Shown here: positions 16,056 to 22,540 of the stretch, in pieces
Numbering within the stretch: the first letter of the stretch is position 1
Layout of the letters: each line of letters starts with the position of its first letter
Assembly: GCA_025350145.1 (NCBI GenBank)
Contig: JANXYH010000009.1
Location: 1-32,113 of the forward strand
Source of the DNA: Burkholderiales bacterium
GTDB lineage: Bacteria; Pseudomonadota; Gammaproteobacteria; Burkholderiales; Burkholderiaceae_C
Direction of reading: 5' to 3'
DNA: 32,113 bases
Translations under genes and position numbers: made by a program
Notes under the pieces: generated by a model
The model's database searches: none
What the model saw: only the letters and a program-made list of their open reading frames with translations
Told to the model about the DNA's origin: nothing

Positions 16056-18032
16056 ATGCATCCCCAGACTTTTGACGTGATCGTCGTCGGCGGCGGCCAT
16101 GCCGGGACCGAGGCCGCGCTGGCGGCGGCGCGGATGGGTTGCACCACCCTGCTGCTGAGCCACAACATCGAGACGCTGGGGCAGATGAGCTGCAACCCGT
16201 CGATTGGCGGCATCGGCAAGGGCCATCTGGTCAAGGAGGTCGACGCGCTGGGCGGAGCGATGGCGCTGGCCACCGACGCGGCCGGGATCCAGTTCCGCAT
16301 CCTCAATTCAAGCAAGGGCCCGGCGGTGCGCGCCACCCGCGCCCAGGCCGACCGGCTGCTGTACAAGGCGGCGATCCGGCACCGGCTGGAGAACCAGCCC
16401 AATCTGTGGCTGTTCCAGCAGGCGGTGGACGACCTGATGGTCGAATCCGACGGCCAGTGCGACCGCGTCAGCGGCGCGGTCACGCAGTCCGGCATCGCCT
16501 TTGCCGCGCGCAGCGTGGTGCTGACCGCCGGCACCTTTCTCGGCGGCCTGGTCCATGTCGGCCTGCAAAGCCATGCCGCCGGGCGGGCCGGCGATCCGCC
16601 CGCGAACACGCTCTCGGCCCGGCTGAGGGCGCTGAAGTTGCCGCAGGGGCGGCTCAAGACCGGCACGCCGCCACGGCTGGACGGGCGCAGCATTGATTTC
16701 AGCAAATTGCAGGCCCAGCCGGGCGACAGCGGGCCGCTGCCGGCGTTCAGCTTCATCGGCGACAGCGCCATGCACCCGGCCCAATTGCCCTGCTGGATCA
16801 CCCACACCAATGCCCGCACCCACGAAATCATCCGCTCCGGCTTTGACCGCAGCCCGATGTTCACCGGCGTGATCGATGGCGTTGGCCCGCGCTACTGCCC
16901 GAGCATCGAGGACAAGGTCAACCGCTTCGCCGACAAAGATTCGCACCAGATCTTTCTCGAGCCCGAGGGCCTGACGACGCATGAGTTCTATCCCAACGGC
17001 ATTTCGACCTCGCTGCCGTTCGACATTCAGTTGGCCGCAGTGCGCTCGATGTGCGGGCTGGAACAGGCCCACATCCTGCGCCCCGGCTACGCCATCGAGT
17101 ACGACTTCTTCGATCCGCGTGAACTCAAGTCCAGCTTCGAGACACGCTCGATCGCCGGACTGTTCTTTGCCGGCCAGATCAACGGCACCACCGGCTATGA
17201 AGAAGCGGCGGCGCAGGGCCTCTACGCCGGGATCAACGCGGCGCGCCAGGCCAAGGGTCAAGCCGCAGTCAGCCTCGGCCGCGACCAGGCCTATCTGGGC
17301 GTGCTGGTCGATGACCTGATCACCAAGGGCGTCACCGAGCCCTACCGCATGTTCACCAGCCGGGCCGAATACCGGCTGCAACTGCGCGAGGACAACGCCG
17401 ACGCCCGCCTGACCGACCTGGGCCGCAGCCTGGGCCTGGTCGACGATGCGCGCTGGAATGCCTTCAGCCGCAAGCGCGACGCGGTTGCGGCACAGATGCA
17501 GGCGCTGCGCAGCACCTGGGTCAATCCGGCGCTGTTGGCCGCCGCCGACGCCGAGCGCCTGCTGGGCAAGGCCATCGAGCATGAATACAGCCTGGCCGAA
17601 CTGCTGCGCCGGCCGGGCGTGCGCTTTGACACGGTTGCCGAGATTTCGCGCCTGGCCAGGCCCGGCCAGCCCGCTGTTTCACGTGAAACATTGGCCGCCG
17701 AACTGGGTGACAAGGTCTTGGCCGACACCGTGATCGAGCAGGCGGAAATCATCAGCAAGTACGCCGGCTACATCGACAAACAGGTCGAGGAAGTCGAACG
17801 AACGGCACACCATGAGCAGCTCAAATTGCCCGCCGATCTGGACTACAGCAGCGTCACCGCGCTGAGCTATGAGGTGCGGCAGAAGCTGGGGCGGCAGCGC
17901 CCCGAAACGCTGGGCCAGGCCTCGCGCATCTCGGGCGTGACGCCGGCCGCCATCTCGCTGCTGTTGGTGCACCTGAAGAAGCGCCGTCTCAGCAGCGTCG
18001 CCACGCCTGCCGACCTGCCGGATGCCGCGTGA
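16056..18032 (+). CDS. mnmG: tRNA U34 carboxymethylaminomethyl-modifying enzyme, MnmG subunit
   Basis: MnmG (GidA) is an FAD protein that works with MnmE to modify wobble uridine 34 of several tRNAs. The 658-residue product has the Rossmann motif [12 protein letters not shown] near the start, the family signatures [23 protein letters not shown] and [11 protein letters not shown], and [21 protein letters not shown]. The C-terminal helical domain that contacts MnmE and tRNA ends in [21 protein letters not shown]. Length is normal. The start is ATG 16056, or GTG 16053 immediately before it. Its stop overlaps the rsmG GTG (GTGA). A complete parS site is written into codons 540-545 (AVSRET), so the gene is also a segregation landmark. 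Confidence 0.96.
   Translation: MHPQTFDVIVVGGGHAGTEAALAAARMGCTTLLLSHNIETLGQMSCNPSIGGIGKGHLVKEVDALGGAMALATDAAGIQFRILNSSKGPAVRATRAQADRLLYKAAIRHRLENQPNLWLFQQAVDDLMVESDGQCDRVSGAVTQSGIAFAARSVVLTAGTFLGGLVHVGLQSHAAGRAGDPPANTLSARLRALKLPQGRLKTGTPPRLDGRSIDFSKLQAQPGDSGPLPAFSFIGDSAMHPAQLPCWITHTNARTHEIIRSGFDRSPMFTGVIDGVGPRYCPSIEDKVNRFADKDSHQIFLEPEGLTTHEFYPNGISTSLPFDIQLAAVRSMCGLEQAHILRPGYAIEYDFFDPRELKSSFETRSIAGLFFAGQINGTTGYEEAAAQGLYAGINAARQAKGQAAVSLGRDQAYLGVLVDDLITKGVTEPYRMFTSRAEYRLQLREDNADARLTDLGRSLGLVDDARWNAFSRKRDAVAAQMQALRSTWVNPALLAAADAERLLGKAIEHEYSLAELLRRPGVRFDTVAEISRLARPGQPAVSRETLAAELGDKVLADTVIEQAEIISKYAGYIDKQVEEVERTAHHEQLKLPADLDYSSVTALSYEVRQKLGRQRPETLGQASRISGVTPAAISLLLVHLKKRRLSSVATPADLPDAA
17675..17690. 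other. parS: parS centromere site 1, inside mnmG
   Basis: The sequence TGTTTCACGTGAAACA is a perfect 16-bp palindrome and a full match to the consensus parS (TGTTNCACGTGAAACA) bound by chromosomal ParB. It codes for part of MnmG (VSRET). It is 3.9 kb upstream of parB. Confidence 0.95.
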
Positions 18033-18691
18033 GCATTCCGGCCAACGACGCCCGCGCCAAGCTCAGGCAAGCCAGCGACACCCTGGCATTGGCATTGACC
18101 GACACCGCCATTGAGCAACTGCTCGGCTTTTTGAACCTGCTGCTGCGCTGGACCCAGGTCTACAACCTGACCGCATTGCGCCAACCCGAGCAGGTGCTGA
18201 GCCACCACCTGCTGGACTGTCTGGCGGTATTGCCCCCGCTGCGCCGCTGGGCCCATGGCCGGGCGCTGCGGATTCTGGATGTAGGCAGCGGCGGCGGACT
18301 GCCCGGCGTGGTGCTGGCGATCGCCGAGCCCGGCTGGCGGCTGGACTGCGTAGACGCGGTGGCGAAGAAGGCTGGCTTCATCCGCCAGGTCGCGGCGGAG
18401 CTGGCCCTGCCCCTGCTGCACAGCCACCATGCCAGGGTCGAGGCCATGGTGCCGGACGGGCACGATCTGCTCATATCCAGAGCCTTCGCCTCGCTCGCCG
18501 ATTTCACAAGATTGACGGCACACATGCTGCCGAACGCAGGCGCCTGGCTGGCGATGAAAGGCCAGCCAAGCCAGGCCGAGCTGGCCGAATTGCCGCCCAG
18601 TTTGTCGGTGTTTCACGTGGAACAACTTCAAGTCCCGACGCTGGATGCGCAACGCTGCCTGGTCTGGATCCAGCGAACGCCAAGCGCCTGA
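18029..18691 (+). CDS. rsmG: 16S rRNA (guanine-N7)-methyltransferase RsmG
   Basis: RsmG (GidB) methylates G527 of 16S rRNA using S-adenosylmethionine. The 220-residue product has the family N-terminal region [13 protein letters not shown] with the [13 protein letters not shown] helix. The SAM-binding motif is [16 protein letters not shown] (82-97), followed by [15 protein letters not shown] and [10 protein letters not shown]. It starts with GTG at 18029 overlapping the mnmG stop, so the two are coupled. Length is normal. A second parS site occupies codons 194-199 (SVFHVEQ region), in the poorly conserved C-terminal part. Loss of RsmG is known to give low-level streptomycin resistance in other bacteria. 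Confidence 0.95.
   Translation: MSIPANDARAKLRQASDTLALALTDTAIEQLLGFLNLLLRWTQVYNLTALRQPEQVLSHHLLDCLAVLPPLRRWAHGRALRILDVGSGGGLPGVVLAIAEPGWRLDCVDAVAKKAGFIRQVAAELALPLLHSHHARVEAMVPDGHDLLISRAFASLADFTRLTAHMLPNAGAWLAMKGQPSQAELAELPPSLSVFHVEQLQVPTLDAQRCLVWIQRTPSA
18609..18624. other. parS: parS centromere site 2, inside rsmG
   Basis: The sequence TGTTTCACGTGGAACA differs from the perfect palindrome at one position. Read on the minus strand it is TGTTCCACGTGAAACA, which fits the consensus with N = C. It codes for FHVEQ in RsmG and lies 919 bases after site 1 and 117 bases before the parA start. Confidence 0.92.
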
Positions 18692-18725
18692 GCGACTTGG
18701 ATCGCAAGGCGCTGGGGCCTGCGGC

Positions 18726-18731
18726 GATACT
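18726..18731 (+). promoter_or_regulatory. Promoter -10 element (GATACT) for parA
   Basis: GATACT ends 9 bases before the parA ATG at 18741, and there is no Shine-Dalgarno between them. If real, the parA message would be leaderless or nearly so. parA could also be read from the mnmG-rsmG transcript. Confidence 0.35.
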
Positions 18732-18740
18732 CCCGGCACC

Positions 18741-19577
18741 ATGTACAAAGCCTTTTGTATAGCCAATCAAAAGGGCGGCGTCGGCAAGACGACGACCACG
18801 GTCAACCTCGCCGCCGGCCTTGCGCAACTGAAGCAGCGGGTGCTGGTGGTCGACCTTGACCCCCAGGGCAACGCGACCATGGGCTCTGGCGTGGACAAGC
18901 GGGCCATGCCCCTGTCGGTCTACGACGTGCTGCTGGAAACTGCCAGCATTGCCGAGACGCGACAGCGGTCTGCGCTGGGCGGCTATGACGTGGTCGGCGC
19001 CAACCGCGAACTCGCCGGGGCCGAGATTGAACTGGTCGGCCTGCCGCGCCGCCACGAGCGCCTGCGCGACGCCATGCTCGCGGTGCAGGCCGACTACGAC
19101 GTGGTGCTGATCGACTGCCCGCCATCGCTGAGCCTGCTGACGCTCAATGGCCTGTGCAGCGCCCATGGTGTGCTGGTGCCTATGCAGTGCGAATACTTTG
19201 CGCTCGAAGGCCTGTCGGACCTGGTCAACACCATCAAGCAGGTGCACGCCAACCTCAACCGCGATCTTCAGGTGATCGGCCTGCTGCGGGTGATGTTCGA
19301 TCCGCGCATCACCCTGCAGCAGCAGGTCAGTGAGCAGCTCAAGGCGCACTTCGGCGACAAGCTGTTCAACAGCGTGATCCCACGCAACGTGCGCCTGGCC
19401 GAGGCGCCCAGCTATGGCCAGGCCGGGGTGGTGTTCGACCCATCCTCCAAGGGCGCCCTGGCCTACGTCGAATTTGCCCACGAGTTGCTGGCGCGGATAA
19501 CCCTAACCCCGGCTGCACCGGCTGCGCCGACTGCGCCGACTGCACCGACTGCACAGGCCAGGGCCAGGAAGAAGTGA
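18741..19577 (+). CDS. parA: Chromosome-partitioning ATPase ParA
   Basis: ParA binds DNA non-specifically as an ATP dimer and pulls ParB-parS complexes apart during segregation. The 278-residue protein has the deviant Walker A KGGVGKTTTTVNLA with Lys11 and Lys16, the A-prime box VLVVDLDPQGNAT, Walker B VVLIDCPPSLS, and the C-terminal signature VRLAEAPSYGQ. It has no extra N-terminal helix-turn-helix, so it is the chromosomal (Soj, type Ib) form. The ATG at 18741 starts right at the fold; the frame is open to 18645 but that overlaps rsmG. The last 25 residues are a low-complexity APTAPTAPTA tail from a 9-bp repeat. The stop overlaps the GNAT start. Confidence 0.95.
   Translation: MYKAFCIANQKGGVGKTTTTVNLAAGLAQLKQRVLVVDLDPQGNATMGSGVDKRAMPLSVYDVLLETASIAETRQRSALGGYDVVGANRELAGAEIELVGLPRRHERLRDAMLAVQADYDVVLIDCPPSLSLLTLNGLCSAHGVLVPMQCEYFALEGLSDLVNTIKQVHANLNRDLQVIGLLRVMFDPRITLQQQVSEQLKAHFGDKLFNSVIPRNVRLAEAPSYGQAGVVFDPSSKGALAYVEFAHELLARITLTPAAPAAPTAPTAPTAQARARKK
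19514..19555 (+). repeat. 9-bp tandem repeat at the parA 3' end
   Basis: Four imperfect copies of an (A/G)CCG(A/G)CTGC unit in a row give AAPAAPTAPTAPTAQ at the ParA C-terminus. The unit is a multiple of three and keeps the frame. The tail lies outside the ATPase fold. Confidence 0.6.
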
Positions 19578-20365
19578 TCCCGGCCCTGCCGCCGGGCATT
19601 GACGCGAACCTGCTGTCGCGGGTCGAAGATGCCGGACTGAACGCCAGCGCGCCGCCCCAGCAGCGCTGGGTGGACGGCTGGCTGCTGCGCTTCTGCCCGG
19701 GCCAGGCACGGCGGTCGCGCTGCATCCAGCCGGTGGCCGCCGGTCGACTGGGCAATGCCCAACGCCTGGCGCTGTGCGAGGCGGTGTTCGCCGAGGCCAG
19801 GCTGCCGCTGCTGGTGCGCATCACGCCCTTCAGCCAGCCCAGCGGGCTGGGCCAGTGGCTGCATGGCCTGGGACTGCAGCGCCTGGACGAATCGCGGGTC
19901 ATGGTCAGCACCGCGCTGCCCAGCGCCGCGCCGCCGCTGCCGCCTGGCACCCGCCTGGAGGCGGTGGACGCCGCGCGTTATGCCGAGGTGGTGGGCGGCA
20001 TGCGCGGCTCTACCGCGGCGCAGCGCCTGGGGCATGCCCAGCGCCTGGCGCTGTCGCCGGTGCCGTACCACGGCTGGCTGCTGCGGCGCGTCGACGACGG
20101 CCAGATCCTGGCCTGTGCCCAGACCGCCGTTGAAGCCGACATGGTCGGCCTTTACGACGTCTTCACCGCCAGCCAGGCGCGCGGCCAGGGCCTGGCCGGT
20201 GTGCTGTGTGCGACGCTGCTGGCTCAGACAGCCTCAGGCGGCGCCAGGCTGGCCTACCTGCAGGTCGGCGCGGACAACGGCAGCGCGATCCGGGTCTACC
20301 GCCGGCTCGGCTTCGCCGACGCCTACGGCTACCACTATCTGGCCCGCGACCCGCAGGCCGCCTGA
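19574..20365 (+). CDS. GNAT-family N-acetyltransferase
   Basis: The 263-residue protein has a GNAT domain in its C-terminal half: the strand MVGLYDVFTASQ, acetyl-CoA pyrophosphate loop ARGQGLAG (a version of Q/RxxGxG/A), then LQVGADNGSAIRVYRRLGFADAYGYHYL, the typical motif B. The first 130 residues (WVDGWLLRFCPGQARRSRCIQP) look like a second, degenerate GNAT half, as in tandem GNAT proteins. The acetyl acceptor is unknown. It starts with GTG at 19574 overlapping the parA TGA (GTGA), so it is co-translated with parA, and it separates parA from parB. The stop falls at the left edge of a 105-bp inverted repeat. Confidence 0.82.
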   Translation: MIPALPPGIDANLLSRVEDAGLNASAPPQQRWVDGWLLRFCPGQARRSRCIQPVAAGRLGNAQRLALCEAVFAEARLPLLVRITPFSQPSGLGQWLHGLGLQRLDESRVMVSTALPSAAPPLPPGTRLEAVDAARYAEVVGGMRGSTAAQRLGHAQRLALSPVPYHGWLLRRVDDGQILACAQTAVEADMVGLYDVFTASQARGQGLAGVLCATLLAQTASGGARLAYLQVGADNGSAIRVYRRLGFADAYGYHYLARDPQAA

Positions 20366-20469
20366 TACGGTCTCGCATTCAACGCGCTAACCGCGTTGCT
20401 TCGCCTCGCCGTGCCAGTGCACTGTCTTCGGCTTCGCGCCTTGTTATCGCATCGAATACGAAACCGTAT
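20365..20469. repeat. 105-bp imperfect inverted repeat with palindromic core between converging genes
   Basis: The left arm is 20365-20391 and the right arm 20443-20469. They match as inverted repeats at 22 of 27 positions. Outer ends read ATACGGT and ACCGTAT, and inner ends are CTAAC and GTTAT. Four of the five mismatches become G.U or G.T wobble pairs when the minus strand folds. The centre holds a perfect palindrome CAGTGCACTG (20415-20424). A small hairpin AACGCG/CGCGTT (20381-20397) is nested on the left. It fills the gap between the GNAT and argC stops. It may be a bidirectional terminator, a dispersed repeat or an attC-like recombination site. Confidence 0.65.
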
Positions 20470-20479
20470 GAATCGGAGG

Positions 20480-21439
20480 CTACAACCCCAGCCCTTCGTC
20501 CAGCCCCAGGTGCAGGTTCATGCACTGCACCGCCGCGCCACTGGCGCCCTTGCCGAGGTTGTCGAGCCGGGCCATCAACACCGCCTGGCTGGCATTGGCA
20601 AACACGAACAGCTCGCAGCGGTTGCTGCCGTTGCAGGCCTGGACATCGAAGTAGCCGGCGTCGGTCAGCGTCGCCGGGTCGCTGGACAGCGGCATGACGC
20701 GGACGAAGCGCTCGTCGGCATAGTGCGCGGCCAGCGCCCGGTGGATCGTGGCCGCATCCGTGCCGCCCCTGAGTTGCGACAGATGTAAGGGCACGCTCAC
20801 TGCCATGCCCTTGTAAAACCTGGCAATGATGGGCATGAACACCGGCGCCTGGCGCAAGCCGGTGTGGGCCACCATCTCGGGCAGGTGCTTGTGCGCCAGG
20901 CCCAGGGCGTACGGCCGCGGGGCCTGCAGCCTGGCATCGGCCGGATCGTCGCCACCGCCTTCGTAGCTGGCGATCATGGCCTTGCCGCCGCCCGAATAGC
21001 CGGTGAGCGAGGTCGCACTGAGCAGCAAATCGGCGCCGACGATGCCGGCGTCGAGCAGCGGGCGCAGCAGCAGGACGAAGCCGCTGGCGTGGCAGCCGGG
21101 GTTGGCGATGCGCTTGGCGCCACGCAGCGCCCGGCGCTGGCCAGGCGACAGCTCCGGCAGCCCGTAGACCCAGCCCGGTGCCGTGCGGTGGGCGCTGCTG
21201 GCGTCGATCACGCAGGTGCCGGGGTTGTCGACCAGGGCCACCGCCTCGCGCGCGGCCGCGTCGGGCAGGCACAGGAAGGCGACATCGGCGGCGTTGAGCA
21301 GCCGCGCCCGCTCGGCCGCGTTCTTGCGCAATTCGGGATCGATGCGCAGCACCTCGATGTCGCTGCGGCGGGCCAGCATCTCGTGGATCTGGAGGCCGGT
21401 CGTGCCCTCTTGTCCGTCAACGAAGATGCGGTAGGTCAT
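20480..21439 (-). CDS. argC: N-acetyl-gamma-glutamyl-phosphate reductase, type 2
   Basis: ArgC reduces N-acetylglutamyl phosphate to the semialdehyde with NADPH in arginine synthesis. The 319-residue length and the start MTYRIFVDGQEGTTGLQIHEML are those of the shorter type 2 family. The nucleotide motif is GQEGTTGLQI (9-18). Catalytic Cys116 sits in IANPGCHASGF, and substrate-site residues are seen in TGYSGGGK and GLAHKHLPEM. The ATG at 21439 has AGGA 8 bases upstream. The frame is open far upstream (to 22408), but that is antisense to parB and is rejected. The gene lies alone on the minus strand between GNAT and parB, an unusual place for an arginine gene. Confidence 0.93.
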   Translation of the reverse strand: MTYRIFVDGQEGTTGLQIHEMLARRSDIEVLRIDPELRKNAAERARLLNAADVAFLCLPDAAAREAVALVDNPGTCVIDASSAHRTAPGWVYGLPELSPGQRRALRGAKRIANPGCHASGFVLLLRPLLDAGIVGADLLLSATSLTGYSGGGKAMIASYEGGGDDPADARLQAPRPYALGLAHKHLPEMVAHTGLRQAPVFMPIIARFYKGMAVSVPLHLSQLRGGTDAATIHRALAAHYADERFVRVMPLSSDPATLTDAGYFDVQACNGSNRCELFVFANASQAVLMARLDNLGKGASGAAVQCMNLHLGLDEGLGL

Positions 21440-21556
21440 GGCGGATCCTGGTGGCCAGGGCTTGCCCTGGCGGCGGTATCGGGTTGGTGCAAACCCGCGA
21501 GTATGCGGCAGGCGCGACCGGCACTGCCGGCGGGCCGCCGCGGCGGCAATCTGGCC

Positions 21557-21562
21557 GACAAT
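21557..21562 (+). promoter_or_regulatory. Promoter -10 element (GACAAT) for parB
   Basis: GACAAT (context GGCCGACAATCC) ends 9 bases before the parB ATG at 21572 with no ribosome site between. It lies in the 132-base divergent gap with argC. parB needs its own promoter because argC interrupts the operon. Confidence 0.45.
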
Positions 21563-21571
21563 CCCGCCCCT

Positions 21572-22486
21572 ATGGCGACCAAGAAACCCAAGGGCCTGGG
21601 GCTGGGCCTGGAGGCACTGCTGGGCCCGCGGGTCAGCGACACCGCCGCCGCGCCCTCGGCCTACCCGACCACGCTCAAGCTCGACCAGTTGCGCGCCGGC
21701 AAGTACCAGCCGCGCACCCGCATGGACGAGGGCTCGCTCTACGAACTGGCCGAGAGCATCAAGAGCCAGGGCCTGATGCAGCCCATCCTGGTGCGCCCGC
21801 TGGGCCCATCGGACAAGGCTGCGGGTGCCGGTGCCTACGAAATCATCGCCGGTGAGCGGCGCTTCCGTGCCGCCCGTCTGGCCGGTCTGGACGAGGTGCC
21901 GGTGCTGGTCCGGGCTGTGGCCGACGAGGCCGCCGCCGTGATGGCGCTGATCGAGAACATCCAGCGCGAGGACCTGAATCCGCTCGAAGAAGCGCAGGGC
22001 CTGCAACGCCTGGTCGACGAGTTCAAGCTCACCCATGAGCAGGCGGCGCAGGCGGTCGGGCGCTCGCGCAGTGCCGCCAGCAACCTGCTGCGGCTGCTGA
22101 ACCTGGCCGCGCCGGTACAGCAGATGCTGCTGGCCGGCGATATGGACATGGGCCATGCCCGGGCACTGCTGCCGCTGGACCCAGCCCAGCAGATCCTCAC
22201 CGCGACCGAGATCGTGGCCAAGAAGCTGAGCGTGCGCGAGGCCGAGAAGCTGGTCGCCCGCAGCACCACGCTCGGCCGGCAGGCGCCGCTGCTGCGGGCC
22301 AAGCCGCAGAAATCTGGCGACGTGCGCCGGCTCGAGGAGCAACTGGCCGACGCGCTGGCGGCCACGGTCGAGATCCGCATCAGCCGCAAGACCCGGCGCG
22401 GCGAGCAAGGCGAGGTGGCGATTGCCTTTGCCTCGCTCGACGAGTTGGGCGGCCTGCTCGACAAGCTCGGGATCCGTGAGCGCTGA
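21572..22486 (+). CDS. parB: Chromosome-partitioning protein ParB (Spo0J family)
   Basis: ParB is a CTP-dependent DNA clamp that loads at parS and spreads. The 304-residue protein begins KKPKGLGLGLEALLG, the conserved ParA-activating N-terminus. It then has the CTP-binding boxes GERRFRAA (94-101) and ENIQRED (128-134). A helix-turn-helix (about 153-174, EQAAQAVGRSRSAASNLLRLL) recognises parS. A C-terminal dimerisation domain ends DELGGLLDKLGI. All motifs are intact and the length is typical. The ATG at 21572 starts the conserved N-terminus; the long open frame upstream is antisense to argC. parA is 2 kb away, beyond GNAT and argC. Confidence 0.95.
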   Translation: MATKKPKGLGLGLEALLGPRVSDTAAAPSAYPTTLKLDQLRAGKYQPRTRMDEGSLYELAESIKSQGLMQPILVRPLGPSDKAAGAGAYEIIAGERRFRAARLAGLDEVPVLVRAVADEAAAVMALIENIQREDLNPLEEAQGLQRLVDEFKLTHEQAAQAVGRSRSAASNLLRLLNLAAPVQQMLLAGDMDMGHARALLPLDPAQQILTATEIVAKKLSVREAEKLVARSTTLGRQAPLLRAKPQKSGDVRRLEEQLADALAATVEIRISRKTRRGEQGEVAIAFASLDELGGLLDKLGIRER

Positions 22487-22493
22487 TTTGCCT

Positions 22494-22516
22494 GATCCGC
22501 AGCCTCAGCGCGGATC
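22494..22516. terminator. Hairpin between parB and the interrupted kinase gene
   Basis: GATCCGC (22494-22500) and GCGGATC (22510-22516) form a perfect 7-bp stem with a 9-base loop just after the parB stop. A second small palindrome, GCGCTTCAAGCGC, follows. The position between converging genes suits termination for both; there is no T-run. Confidence 0.45.
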
Positions 22517-22540
22517 GGGGCAGACTCGCGCTTCAAGCGC

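Noticed and set aside
21440-22408. N-terminal extension of argC into parB
   Set aside because: The extension is antisense to ParB. The conserved ArgC start and its ribosome site are at 21439.
16000-22490. A chromosomal origin (oriC) near the par genes
   Set aside because: mnmG-rsmG-parAB often lie near oriC, but I saw no cluster of DnaA boxes, no A+T-rich unwinding region and no dnaA. The origin is probably outside the window.
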